Under the pieces are notes generated by a model. The model saw nothing but the letters and a program-made list of their open reading frames with translations. It made no database searches and had not been told where the DNA came from. From NCBI GenBank assembly GCA_027579435.1, contig JANBPK010000816.1, positions 62,001 to 126,000 on the forward strand: a stretch of 64,000 nt of DNA, given 5' to 3'. Each line of letters begins with the position of its first letter. Position 1 is the first letter of the stretch. The position numbers and the translations under genes are program-made. This DNA is from Candolleomyces eurysporus. Taxonomy: Eukaryota; Basidiomycota; Agaricomycetes; Agaricales; Psathyrellaceae. Below, one piece after another: positions 1 to 14,604 of the stretch.

Positions 1-268
1 TGACGATTCCAGGGTGCTAGCTACTTGAGCACATTAACTTTGTGCGATCCATTATGATTGAAACACGACGAATTCAATACCCGTGTACATTACGGATGAT
101 TTCGACAACCTTTCTGCCGCGACCAGATAGGTATCGAGCGAGCTATCAGCTCAGGCGATTTTACAGGTGCACCCTCCGGCACTGGCCAAGCCATTTATGA
201 CGAAATTTACTGCGTGAGCTTGAATACACTGCTGCGCCTCGCTTCAACTTAGAGTCCGTGCGATCGAT

Positions 269-580
269 GCGATGAGGCGCCACCTAATTTCAAGCCTTAT
301 CGACTTCGCAACTCGTAGTGGCAGCGCACCCCATGCTCCGCGCTGTAAAATTCAACGGTTACCGTGCGTCTGGCCAGGGACAGTGACGTTGCCGATGTAT
401 GGAAGGCGTCAACTGGAGAATCCATTCGATCGCGATGAGGCGCCACCTAATTTTAAGAGTCTTTCTTATCGACCTCGCAACTCGTACTGCACCTATGCTC
501 CGCGCTGTAAAATTCAACGGTTACCGTGTGTCTGGCCAGGGACAGTAACGTTGCCGATGCATGCATGCATGAGAGGCGTC
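269..580. repeat. Short tandem direct repeat, two diverged units
   Basis: Two copies of a roughly 140-bp unit lie at about 269-410 and 432-580. Both begin GCGATGAGGCGCCACCTAAT, share a central block around GCTCCGCGCTGTAAAATTCA and end near GTTGCCGATG followed by GGCGTC. They differ by scattered substitutions and small indels. There is no credible coding content and no terminal inverted repeat. The rest of 1-1221 holds only purine-rich, non-coding-looking sequence downstream of the RGS gene. Confidence 0.8.
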
Positions 581-1221
581 ATACTAGTACATACTATTAT
601 TGAGTTGACGACCGTGCAATTATCAATGTAGGTAATTTGGTTAATACGGCAGGATCTAAAAATGTATGTAAGTATGTCTGGCTCGAGATCATAGTATAGC
701 ATTCGCGGTGAATGGTAAGATACCGGTGTCGGTTGACTACTAGAAAGGAGTGCAATGTGAGAAGCAGTATGTAAGGAGGTATGGTACAACATATGGGTTA
801 TCGGATAAAAGTGAAGCGAAGGGAATCAAAATTTAAGGAAGGCGCGTGCAGACTCGTGCAGAGCGAAGCGGAAAGGGAATGTAAAATGGTAAAAGTTACA
901 AATGCGGCAAAGGAAAGCAGAGAATCATATGCAAATCGTTCAATCGAATGGATTGTGAAAGTTCAAGTGAAGTGAATGATGCGTGAGGGTCGATGGCGGG
1001 AAGAGAGGCAGAACGTGCGCATGACACGCCGCAACGGTGCGATAGCCAGTTTTCCGAAGACACAAAGATCGTGTTGGAAGGCAGCCGGGTCCCTGAACAA
1101 GGCAAAGACGGTTGGACAGGCATTCAAATGGCGCTGCCACGGTGGCGGGGCGTGGCGGGTGACGCGTTGACGGATGTCGCCAAACAAACATGCATGAAAA
1201 ACGAGCGGTAGGACAAAGGGC

Positions 1222-3230
1222 TTATCGCCGGATTTCGGGGATAGCGAGCAGGCACCCTACTATAATCCAACTAAGAACAAGAGCGATTAGCCCTGAACGA
1301 ACAACTATTTCCCACTGTCCCCGCCGCACAACTGGACTTAGCACTCTCGTTAGAGGTACTGCAAATGCCGGTACAGCGTTCATCAAACGGAACCGTTTCT
1401 GCACCTTGATGTCCGTTGAATCGAGCGTCGAGTTGGTGCTGAAGCTTCGGTACGATCTATGAACGATGTGGTGGTTGTAAGGATTGACAGGGAACTCTCC
1501 AGGAGCTGAGTGTGGGATGTGATCTTGGGATTCTGTCTGTAGTCGCCATTTCTTGATGTCGCAACGCGATTGGGCGCGCTCCACGAAACCGCTGGGCGAG
1601 TGGGATTCAGCAGGGTATGGGTGGGAGGGATAGGTGGCATAGAACGGGGACGGGGGATCCGGTGTCAAGGAGTCGCGACAACATTCCCTGTCGTATTGAT
1701 CCGATAGGCGCTTGCTCTTGGTCTTGGGAGCTCGAGGAGGAAGAGAGTCGAAGTCAAATTCCTCGATTGGTTGCAGACGCTCCAGGGACAGTCGTCCGTC
1801 GTCAACATCATCAGTTGGGCCAAGATTGTTGGTGTCAAATGGACGGATGAAGCTAGCGGTTGCGGTAAATTCGCTTTCATTCGGTGAGTTCAGGGCTGGT
1901 GGCACAGCCGGGAATGTGAAGTTGGTGCTGATGATACCATTTTCGACGTCAACGTACGAAGAGTCGTCAAAGAAGGCGGGAGATATTTCGATAGCAGGGC
2001 GTTCACCAGATTCCGCAATTGATTCGCCGGAACGGGAGGAGAATGAAGAGGGTCTCAACAAATGAGCGACGCGAGCGTCAGCGAATGACGGGGATTTTGC
2101 AACGTGACTGAGTTCAGAGGGATGGGCTGGAGGGGGTGGCGACGGGGATTCGGCTTCGCGTTTCGGTACTGTTATCGGCTGAGGTTTTGAAATTTGCGGC
2201 CGAGCTAGCTCAAATTTTCGGAGCTGCCTTAGGTCACCAAAAATATAAACCCCCATGCAGATACCGTTCAAAGCAGCTATCATGATTGTGAGACCGAGAA
2301 AAAGGCCAGGAAATGCCAGCAGTCGCATCCACCTCGAGTCGGGTCTAGTGAAATTGAGGATGATGGGGGGAAGAAATCCTGCCAATGAAAAGGTTGCGCC
2401 CGCGACAATTCCGCATAGAACGCGATTATTCCCAACGTTGTTGAACTGAGCGCTAACGAAACGGCGGAGACTTTCGTCGAGTAATCGGTACGTCTCGATG
2501 GAAACGTCTGTGAAGATGGCCGGGTCAGGATGTGGGGATTCGGTTGACGTGTGGAAGACGGCCAAAAGGCTGGATGGGAGGTTGAGCTCGTAGGGTGAAT
2601 TGGGGGTGAAAAAGGTTTGCTTGGCGCGAGCGTAAAACAAGGCCAATGATGGCGAATGTTGGTGCCAATTCATCTGGAACTCGTGCCCGCTATCCAGTTC
2701 GCGGTGGAGCTGAGTTTGAGCCATCCATTCGTTGTACCGCTGCCGATATTCTCTGAGCCAGAGCGTGAAGTACCTAAGACGGGGTTTAAGCGCTGGTTGA
2801 GGGCGAACCAAAAATTTCACTGACAGATTTTCGGGGCTCATCTCAACGAAGAGCAGCCATTCCTGCAACAGCAGTTGAGATAAGAGCCAGTGAAGAGAAT
2901 TTTGAAGCATACCTCAAAATCCTTCAAGCCCAATGGCGGCAAATGCTTCCTGTTCAACACATCCTCCAGCCGAACCTTGAATAACGGAGTGACTGGACCC
3001 AACGTCACCAGACTGATTCGATAGCGCAGATACTGTCAGACGCACCACCACACGACCGAACTTTGGCTACCGCAGGGGGCGGGTTGCACATACGCAACTA
3101 GAAAGCCACACACTTCAGATTTGCAGACACGATATCGATACGCAGACTGGAGACTCACCGGAAATGTCAGAATCGCCGTCAGCGTCAGGTCTTGGGTCCT
3201 TGGCCTGGTTGCCTGGCTCTGGGAGGCCAT
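1222..3230 (-). CDS. RAX1: Rax1-type RGS-domain membrane protein
   Basis: Three exons (3159-3230, 2913-3032, 1222-2862) join in frame to a protein of about 610 aa. The start is the ATG at 3230, read MASQSQATRP; the upstream ATG at 3300 is in another frame and does not continue through the first splice. The N-terminal part (about residues 40-175) reads as an RGS domain: LEDVLNRKHLPPLGLKDFEE at its start and LLDESLRRFVSAQFNN near its end. Two hydrophobic segments follow, a long low-complexity Ser/Pro linker comes next, and a third membrane segment sits at the extreme C-terminus. This RGS plus three-TM layout is that of yeast Rax1 and Aspergillus RgsB, linked to polarity and G-protein signalling. 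Function here is inferred from the architecture. Confidence 0.82.
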
Positions 3231-5228
3231 CGTGGGCGGAAGGAGGGGGAGAGCGGACGACGGACAGGAAGAACGCGGTGGAGCCAAACGGGGGGCACAT
3301 GTTAGCGAGCTGGATGATAAATAGTTGGTGGCAACAGGGGGAGCGATGCCTCTAACGGAAAAAGGCAGTAGCCGTCAGTGGATCTGACAGGCAGCCGAAT
3401 TACTGACTTTTCCGGACCTGCCACTGCTCCCCATGTTCCCCATCAAGCCTTTCCCCTTCTCACCTCATTACAGCCATTTTTCGTCCATGCATCTCAGCCT
3501 GAGCTGTACAATAACGCTCTCATAACGCTTTGGAGCGACCATGCAAGCCAGAAGCCTTTTTCCACCTTTTTTTNCGACCGTTCGCACACCGTATCACCGA
3601 GGAAGCACAATTAATCAACTCACCCTCACCAGGCGTACAATCGTGCGTAATAACGTTCTGCATCGTGCTCTGCACCTCGACTCTCAAAATTACTTGTGAC
3701 CAGCTCTCAGCATCGTCGTCTTAATTACTTCACGTTGATCACTGCCGAACTTTGATTATTTTTTTTTCGACAGTGGTCCATTCCTCCCATCTCGGAATCC
3801 GAGAACTTGCCTGGAGGAAGCTAAATTTTGCCCATTCGGCGCACATCCATCAGGACTGCTCAGAAGCAAGGCGGCATCGAGCGGCTTCACTGCAGCTGAT
3901 TTATTGACCTATTCATGGACCTGCAAATTCCTCCCCCAACTATACGGCCAAGGTGGTCGCTGACTTCTTTTCTTCGACAACGACATGTACGTCGCTAGCG
4001 ACGCTTTCTCGCGGACTGCTCGGTGCCAGAGCAGCGTGGCCCCAGGTAGCTGTGTTCCTCGATCTGCAATTGCGACCATTGACAAGCAGCGAGCAAGAAG
4101 ATCGACTCTAAGAGCAAGTAACATTTCGCTTCGGACAGTATAGGTCGGTATCTATAGTGGGTAACGTCACTTAATGAATTGCGGCTCTTGTAACGTTTCC
4201 ACTGACAGTTTCGTCACAGTTTGTGAACGCTGGCAAGATTCCCAAGTTGTTTTGCCCAGAGGTTTTGGATCCTAAGCGATCCAAACGAGTGTATAACCCA
4301 CTCCAAGTGGTGGTCGTGGTTGCAAAGAATTGCAAAGTACACATATTCGAACAGGTGCACCCAAGTGTCATCTTGACAATGTAGGCATCGCTCTATCTTC
4401 GCAAATGAATGAACGTTCACCTTTCTTGCGTGGAGCACGTACCCACCATTCCCAGGCCCATTCAATCCCATGTCGCGTTATTCGGCAGAGGATTTGGCAG
4501 AGATATAATTCGATATCAATCCCCATCGTCAGCGGGAGGCGGTGGATAAAGTATCCATGCAATGGCACGGATCCTGTTCCAAAAATCTGGCACAGCTGGT
4601 GGGGACGATCTCCCCCTTCCCATCCTTCTCTGTCTGCTCTGAGAGGTTCTGAAAAGCCAGTCACTAGACCGGTCGAAAGCTTATTGGAAAGCTGTCAGAA
4701 CTTGGTCAGAACCATTCATTCAACTTCATACGGGTTGTGACAGCGGCGTAATGGACCCACCCATGGCTGCATTTGACTACCTCAAGGCAGAGTCATCAGG
4801 CGCCCAAACTCCCCGCAGGTCGAATTAGTCAAGTTCTTTCATTCTAACGTGCACTCGGGACTTCACGACAAATGGGAAAAGACAACGATTTGTTTTCATG
4901 ACCTTTATTCTCCCAGACTAAAGGACGGAAGCTCGGTTCTCTTATCGATCGAGAGGCATGGGGGTTGCCCTACCTACTACCGTGCAGGTGACATTGTTCT
5001 AGGACGCCCGAGTAACTACCTCAAGCTTGATGAGGTCGAGGGTGGCATGGGATGCGAAACATGCAAACGTGCAAGTCATTTACAGATAAGTGGTTCACTC
5101 CTCAGGAAGTCACGTATCACTGACTCGCTAAGCAGCAAAGGGTGGTCAACGGGCTGGTCAGCTCGAGTTATGTGGAATCGACGGCATTATAAGTTTCAAG
5201 TGTCCACGAAAACATCGGGTTGATCGGT
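3231..5228. other. Gene-poor spacer
   Basis: No gene is recognised in this 2-kb stretch. It contains the 5' leader of the RGS gene, one N at 3574 after a T run, and short open frames without family signature, for example an open frame near 4213-4380 reading FVNAGKIPKLFCPEVLDPKR, and a 124-codon frame at 4849-5223. These could be relics of exons, but splice-consistent neighbours were not found. Confidence 0.5.
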
Positions 5229-8000
5229 GTTTTCGTCCTGCCTGAGCCTTTGAGGCCCAGGCTTGGGCAGCAGGGTATGTCAGGTGCTTTCGTCTTTGCC
5301 TCTCTAAAGACGGAAGATATTATACCCACAAATGAACTCCGTTTCTCAGCACTCGGACTGTCCCTACTATTCTGCCCCGTGAACTCCCCTTCCTCTTCGG
5401 ATGAAGCGGTGCGAATGTCATCCATCTGCTAGTCCGAAGGGCGAAAACACCTGTGATTTAATTGGTTTCCAACATTGCTACCTTCGCTGAGGCGCGGCGG
5501 CCTCCTCGCATCAATTATTGACTTGTGTGTGTGCGTGCAAGTTTCCAAGGACTTGTCAATGCGCCCTCTGCCTCCCGAGATGTCCGACTCGAAAAACGCG
5601 CTGAGCGCATACCAAGCATAATAGCAGTACACATCGTCTGTAAACATGCCTTATAGTGAGTGACGCGAGCTCTCCCCGAGCACCTCGCACCCTTGAGAAT
5701 GGCCTCCCCAGCGGCATACTTTGGCCTGGCAGTTGCGGGGTGGATATCCTACCAGTGGTATTGGTTCAGAGAGAACCTGAAGAAGGTGTGTACACACTTT
5801 CGATGGAACCTACTAGCGTGAACTTATCATAATCTTTAGGTTGAGCACATACCCACTGTCGGCTCTGATAGCTTCATTGGAGCCTACTTGTCAGCATGGA
5901 AATACATTTTCTCTGGTCATAAAATGGTGGAGGAAGGTTATAAGAAAGTAAGGATCTGCTAGTGGGACGCTGAGATATTGACATTGAGAAATGGGCCGTC
6001 GTTCTCCCCTATTCAGTACCCCAATGGCGTCTTTAAGGTGCCTTCATTCGAAACATCATCTCGGTGGATCATCGTCGCAAGTGGACCCAAACTAGTGGAC
6101 GATATTCGGAAAGTTAGTGAAGACCATGCGCTGCCCGCCACCGATGTTAGTAGGCCGTCGCAGCTCTGTGTTCACTGGCAGTGGCGCTGACGATATTAAT
6201 GTTATAGGTCTTGCAGATGGATTATACTTTTGGAATGAAGCGACCTCATGTAGCTCAACATCACATGTTGGCCTTATCCAGGCCGATGACGAAGAATATC
6301 GCAGTTCGGCTCCTTGATGTCCAGGACGAGGCTGTATTGTCTTTTGCTGAATTCCTACCAGCCACAAATGGTGCCGTCGCCACTTCTCTTTCTACATTTC
6401 CATCGCCATGCCTCTAACTATTAGGTACCTATTCAACAGAATGGACGAGCTATCCTGTGTTGAACACTTTGTTGCCAATTGTGACTCGCACGACAAATCG
6501 GTTCTTTGTAGGACTGCCTGTGTGTACGTGAATCCTCTCTCATCTCTCCACTGAGTGAGCTCATGTTTTCCGTAAAGGTCGCAACCGTGACTACCTCACA
6601 ATGCTTGAGAAATTCGCTGCCCGGCTCATGGTGTCAGTCTATTCTGTCACACTCTCGCCATCCTTCTTGCGACCGTGAGCCAACCAGAACTCGAGTATTT
6701 TGAAACAACGATCTAACTGTGGAGTACTGTAGTCTCATGGCTTATCTGACATCCAACGTGCCGGCCGCAGAGAAGAAGGTGAAGCAGTATCTAGGCCCAA
6801 TTATCGAAGAACGATTGCGACAAGACGCGGAGCTTGGGAGAGATCGGCCAGACAAGCCTGTAGGTGTACTCTACGAACGAAACCATTCCTGCAGCACTCA
6901 CGCTCTCGTATCTAGAATGATATGATTACCTGGCTGCTTGACCTTGCCCCCGAAGAGCTCCGCACCGTCGACGATGTTGTGACCCGGTTATTGATATCCA
7001 ACTTTGCAGCCATATATACTACTTCCAATGTGAGTATCTATTCCGATTTGAAAGGGCAATCAATGACGAGTTTCGACTGTCTAGTTGCTCTCTGACCTCC
7101 TCTTCCACCTTGCCGCATACCCGGAATATGTGGAACCGCTCAGGGCTGAAGTCGAAAGTGTCACTCGCGAGCATGGCTGGACTAAAGAAGCTATGGCCAG
7201 GCTGTACAAACTTGACAGCATCATGAAGGAGACGGGACGGCTTGCAGGAGTGAACATAGGTAAGTTAAGTGGACCATCAGCTCGCTCTCGCCCGGGCTTG
7301 AGCTCATTCATATACGTTTCTGTTCTCAGTGACTTCCCAACGCAAAGTCCACCAGGCTTTTACGCTTTCGAACGGAATTATGATACCTGAAGGCTTCACT
7401 GTTGGAATTGCCAGCAACTCTACTCACTATGATTCAGTGAGTTATCGTTATCAACTTACCTCTATCCCGATGCTCACTATGATACAGTCTATCTACGAGG
7501 ATGCATCTACTTTCAATGGGTTCCGCTACGTAGCGGAAAACTCCTCCGATTCTGACGCCCACGAGCCGTCTGCGGAACAAGTTAAGCGCCAGATGGTATC
7601 TCTTGATACCAAATACGTCCTATTCGGAGTGGGTCGTCATGCCTGGTGAGCTTTGCACCGTTCTGTCAGATAAATATACAGACACTCAAGGGTGTATGCA
7701 TTTCACCTAGCCCCGGCCGATTCTTCGCCGTCAACGAAATCAAGACAATGGCTGCCTACATGCTCTTAAACTACGACATGAAGCTCCCAGGGGACGACAG
7801 CACGCCCCCTCCTGGCTTCTTCATCGGGTCCAGCCGCTCTGCACCCTTATCTGCTCATATCTTGTTCAGGAAGAGGACGTCGACGTAAGGGTGGCCAGAC
7901 GCCGAGAGAGTCCGTAACCTATGAGTAGCAACGCTCAAAGAAGGAAAGGGTAGAAGGGTGAAAGTGGAAAAGGAAACCAGAGAAAGAAAGAACGATACTC
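5229..8000. repeat. Tandem duplication unit 1 (P450 plus flanks)
   Basis: The unit starts at GTTTTCGTCCTGCCTGAGCC and ends in the purine-rich tail GAGAAAGAAAGAACG. The second unit begins at 8011, so the two units almost abut head to tail. Similarity covers exons, introns, about 470 bp of upstream sequence and about 100 bp downstream, so the whole block was duplicated rather than a processed copy. Confidence 0.88.
5699..7888 (+). CDS. Cytochrome P450, tandem copy 1
   Basis: Twelve exons (5699-5785, 5840-5947, 6017-6145, 6208-6370, 6440-6523, 6578-6674, 6733-6859, 6916-7029, 7085-7259, 7330-7436, 7488-7645, 7711-7888) join in frame to 508 aa. An N-terminal hydrophobic anchor (AAYFGLAVAGWISYQWYW) suggests ER attachment. 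The P450 signatures are an I-helix FAAIYTTSN, an ExxR motif in MKETGRLAGVNI, a PERF-region FNGFRY and the haem loop FGVGRHACPGRFFA. Its Cys codon is rebuilt across the last intron as TG plus C. The sequence style resembles fungal ent-kaurene-oxidase-like P450s, so a monooxygenase acting on a hydrophobic substrate is likely, but the substrate cannot be read. Copy 2 follows 553 bp downstream. An oddity: the I-helix residue before Thr-Thr is Tyr here and His in copy 2. Confidence 0.93.
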
Positions 8001-8441
8001 TGCAAAAAGAGTTTTTGTCCTGCCTCAGCCTTTAAGGCCCGGGCTTAAGGTATGTCAGGTGCTTTCGTCTTTGCCTTTCTAAAGACGGAGGATGTTATTT
8101 ATCAACAAACTCCGTTTCTCACCACTCGAGCTGTCCTTATCATTGTGCCCCTTGAATTCTCTTTTCTCTCCGGATGAAACGCTACGAATGCTATCTATCT
8201 GCCAGCCTCGGGGACGAAAATGCCTGCGATTTAATTGGTACGTGCTACTTTCGCTAAGGCGCGGCACCTCCTCGCATCAGTGATTGGCTTCCCCTCCGAC
8301 TCCCGAGATGTCCGGCTTGGAAAGGTAGCGAGCAACATAACAGGTAGCGAACAACATAACATGAGTACACATTGTCTAATGCAGACATGCCTTGAGAATA
8401 ACGCGACGAGCTCCCCCCCCAACCACCTCACATCCGTGAGA
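7889..8441. promoter_or_regulatory. Spacer between the P450 copies, promoter of copy 2
   Basis: This spacer holds the 3' tail of copy 1 (to about 8000) and the duplicated upstream region of copy 2 (from 8011). The two upstream regions match over GTATGTCAGGTGCTTTCGTC and a long stretch after it, so both genes probably started with the same promoter. Copy 2 keeps a 22-bp near-palindrome at 8029-8050 that is degraded upstream of copy 1. No further gene is seen. Confidence 0.6.
8029..8050. repeat. 22-bp near-palindrome upstream of P450 copy 2
   Basis: The stretch CCTTTAAGGCCCGGGCTTAA plus GG is almost its own reverse complement. The matching site upstream of copy 1 (about 5246-5267) has several substitutions and no longer pairs well. 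It could be a cruciform-prone site or a dimeric factor site. Function is unknown. Confidence 0.5.
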
Positions 8442-10644
8442 ATGACCTCCCCAGCGGCATACTTTGGCCTGGCAGTTGCGGGGTGGATATCCTACCAGTG
8501 GTATTGGTTCAGAGAGAATCTGAAGAAGGTGTGTAAACGCTTTCGATGGAACGGTGCTACTAGCGCGGACTTATCATAATTTCTAGGTTGAGCACATACC
8601 CACTGTTGGGTCTGATAGCTTCATTGGAGCCTACTTTTCAGCATGGAAATACATTCTATCTGGTCATAAAATGGTGGAGGAAGGTTATAAGAAAGTAAGC
8701 ATCTGCTAATGGGACGCTGAGATATTGACATTGAGGAATGTGCCGTCGTTCTATTCAGTACCCTAATGGTGTCTTCAAGGTCCCCTCATTCGAATCATCC
8801 TCTCGGTGGATCATCATCGCAAGTGGACCCAAACTAGTGGACGACATTCGGAAAGCCAGTGACGACCATGTGGCAAGTGACCTGCCCACCATCGACGTTA
8901 GTAGGCCGTCTCAGCTCTGTATTCCCTGGCAGTGGCGTTGAAGATATCCATGTCACAGATCTTGCAGATGAATTATACTTTTGGAACGAAGCGACCTCAT
9001 ACAGCCCAACATCACTTGCTGGCTTTTTCCAGGCCGATGACAAGGAATATTGCAGTTCGGTTCCCTGATGTCCAGGATGAGGCCGCATTGTCTTTTGCTG
9101 AGTTCCTACCAGCCACAAATGGTGCAGTCCCTACTTCTCTCCCTACCTGTCCATCGTGGCGCCTCTAATATCAAGCACCTATTCAACAGAATGGAAAAGC
9201 TATCCTGTGATAAACACTTTGTTGCCAATTGTGACTCGCACGACAAATCGGTTCTTTGTAGGACTGCCTGTGTGTATGTGGACCCTCTCTCTTCTTTCCA
9301 CTGAGTGAGCTCATGTTTCCGTAAAGGTCGCAATCGTGACTACCTCACTACGCTTGAGAAATTCGCTGCCCGGCTCATGATATCAGCCTATTCTGTCACA
9401 CTCTCACCATCCCCCTTGCGACCGTGAGTCAACCAGAATATTTGTAATAATGATCTAACCATACAGTTTTGCAGTCTCATGGGTTATTTGACTTCCAACG
9501 TGCCGGCCACAGAGAAGAAGTTGAAGCAGCATCTAGGCCCGATTATCGAAGAACGATTGCGACAAGACGCGGAGCTTGGAAGAGATCGGCCAGACAAGCC
9601 TGTAGGTGTACTTTAAGAACGAAACCATTCTTGCAGCACTCACACTATCGTATCCAGAATGATATGATTACCTGGCTGCTTGACCTTGCCCCCGAAGAGC
9701 TCCGCACCGTGGACGATGTTGTGACCCGGCTATTGATATCCAACTTTGCAGCCATCCATACTACTTCCAATGTGAGTACCTCCTTCAATCTTTAGGACAG
9801 TAAATAACGGGTTTTTGACTGTCTAGTCGCTCTGTGACATCCTCTTCCACCTTGCCGCATACCCGGAATATGTGGAACCGCTCAGGGCTGAAATTGAAAG
9901 TGTCACTCGCGAGTATGGCTGGACTAAAGAAGCTATGGTCAGGCTGCACAAACTTGACAGCTTCATGAAGGAGACAGGACGGCTTGCAGGAGTGAACGTA
10001 GGTGAGTTGTGGGAGTAGACTATACGCTCGCTCTCGCTTAAACTCATTCAACTACGCGTTTCCGTCTTCAGTGGCTTCCCAACGCAAAGTCCGTCAGGCC
10101 TTTACGCTATCAAACGGAGTGACGATACCCGAGGGTTTCACTATTGGGATCGCTAGCAATTCTACTCACCACGATTCGGTGGGTTATCAAGTTGCTTGCT
10201 TCTATCCCAACTTATCCAGCTAATCGTCCTCACTGTAATACAGTCCATTTATGAAGATGCGGATACTTTCAATGGGTTCCGATACGTAGCAGAAAACTCT
10301 TCCGATCCTGATGCGAAAGAGCCGTCTGCAGAACAAGTCAAGCGCCAGATGGTATCCCTCGATACCAAATACGTCCTATTCGGAGTGGGTCGTCATGCCT
10401 GGTGAGCCCTGTCCCGTCCCTTCAGGAAGATTTAAATGCACTAACGAATGTATGTCTTTCACCTAGCCCCGGGCGATTCTTTGCGGTCAACGAAATCAAA
10501 GCAATGGCCGCCTACGTGCTCTTAAACTACGACCTGAAGCTCCCAGGGGACGACACCACGCCCCCTCTTGGCTTCTTCTTCGGATCCAGCCGCTCTGCAC
10601 CTCTCTCTGCTCACATCTTGTTCAGGAAGAGGGCGTCGACCTAG
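8442..10644 (+). CDS. Cytochrome P450, tandem copy 2
   Basis: Twelve exons (8442-8528, 8587-8694, 8759-8896, 8959-9121, 9190-9273, 9327-9423, 9475-9601, 9658-9771, 9827-10001, 10072-10178, 10244-10401, 10467-10644) join in frame to 511 aa. Every intron position and phase matches copy 1. Exon 3 is nine bases longer (DDHVASDLPTID against EDHALPATD). The membrane anchor, ExxR (KETGR), FNGFRY and FGVGRHACPGRFFA are intact, so the enzyme should be functional. The I-helix reads FAAIHTTSN. Substitutions are spread over both exons and introns, which fits a moderately recent duplication with both copies retained. The stop codon (TAG) lies at the left edge of a copy-specific insertion. Confidence 0.93.
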
Positions 10645-11015
10645 TTTTGGGTGCTATCAGTACGGATCGGGTAGTACCGCTGCTATATATGTATACCTTC
10701 CCCTATGTGGCTTGTTCTTACTCCTGACAAACGCCGTTTCCGATCGTCTTCCTTGTGGTGCCCCCGGACGTTGACCATGCCCGAGATGCTTGGTCTCCAA
10801 AATCATATTACCTCGAGGCAAGGCTCTTTTCTCACTATACAAGGCCATATTCATGCAATGGTCGCATTACTTGAGCAAGTATCAATATCCAGTATGTGTT
10901 TCAGCGTCACAAGTACTCTGAGTGAGGGAGGGGGTCGTAACAAAGGGGGAAAAGGGGGGGAAGGGGAGGGTGAGGGGACAGGGCACATAGACGGTAAGGG
11001 TAAGGGTAAGAAATA
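10640..11015. other. Copy-2-specific segment after P450 copy 2
   Basis: In copy 1 the stop codon TAA runs straight into GGGTGGCCAGACGCCGAGAG. In copy 2 the related sequence TAAGGGTAGCCAGACGCCGA starts near 11014, separated from the coding end by about 370 bp. The extra sequence contains a G/A-rich run (about 10923-10980) and short GGTAAG repeats. No clear target-site duplication or terminal repeat is visible. Either an insertion in copy 2 or a deletion in copy 1 explains it. Confidence 0.7.
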
Positions 11016-11293
11016 AGGGTAGCCAGACGCCGAGAGATAGAGAGCGAGTAACCTATGAGTAGCAGCGCTCACCGAGGGAAGGAAAAGGAAGGGTGAAAAT
11101 GAGAAAAGAGAAAGAAAGAACAATCCTGTGTAATATAGTTATCCTAGTAGAATGAATGCTACGACCGCCAGTATTCCAACCAAATGATCGAGAGGGAACA
11201 TACATCGATGAAAATACACGAGATGAGGAGATGAATGAGGAGAGGAAGGAGATACCAATAGAGGGAGCAAGACGAAAGCGAGAAAGAGCGGGA

Positions 11294-14604
<3,311 letters not shown>

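Larger units (their letters stand above)
8011..11123. repeat. Tandem duplication unit 2 (P450 plus flanks)
   Basis: This is the second copy of the block starting at 5229, beginning GTTTTTGTCCTGCCTCAGCC and ending with the same purine-rich tail near 11123. It is about 370 bp longer than unit 1 because of extra sequence at 10640-11015. No third unit is present downstream. Confidence 0.88.

Noticed and set aside
4330..5223. Open frames of 120-136 codons in the left spacer
   Set aside because: No recognisable motif, no splice-consistent extension and overlapping frames on both strands.
7646..7888. Final P450 exon read as a separate small gene beginning at GTG (7646)
   Set aside because: The stretch 7646-7710 is an intron; the exon from 7711 joins FGVGRHA to complete the haem-binding Cys. 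The same holds for 10402-10644.
10994..11015. GGTAAG repeats resembling telomere sequence
   Set aside because: Only three short units, the motif is not TTAGGG, and the position is internal beside a gene.
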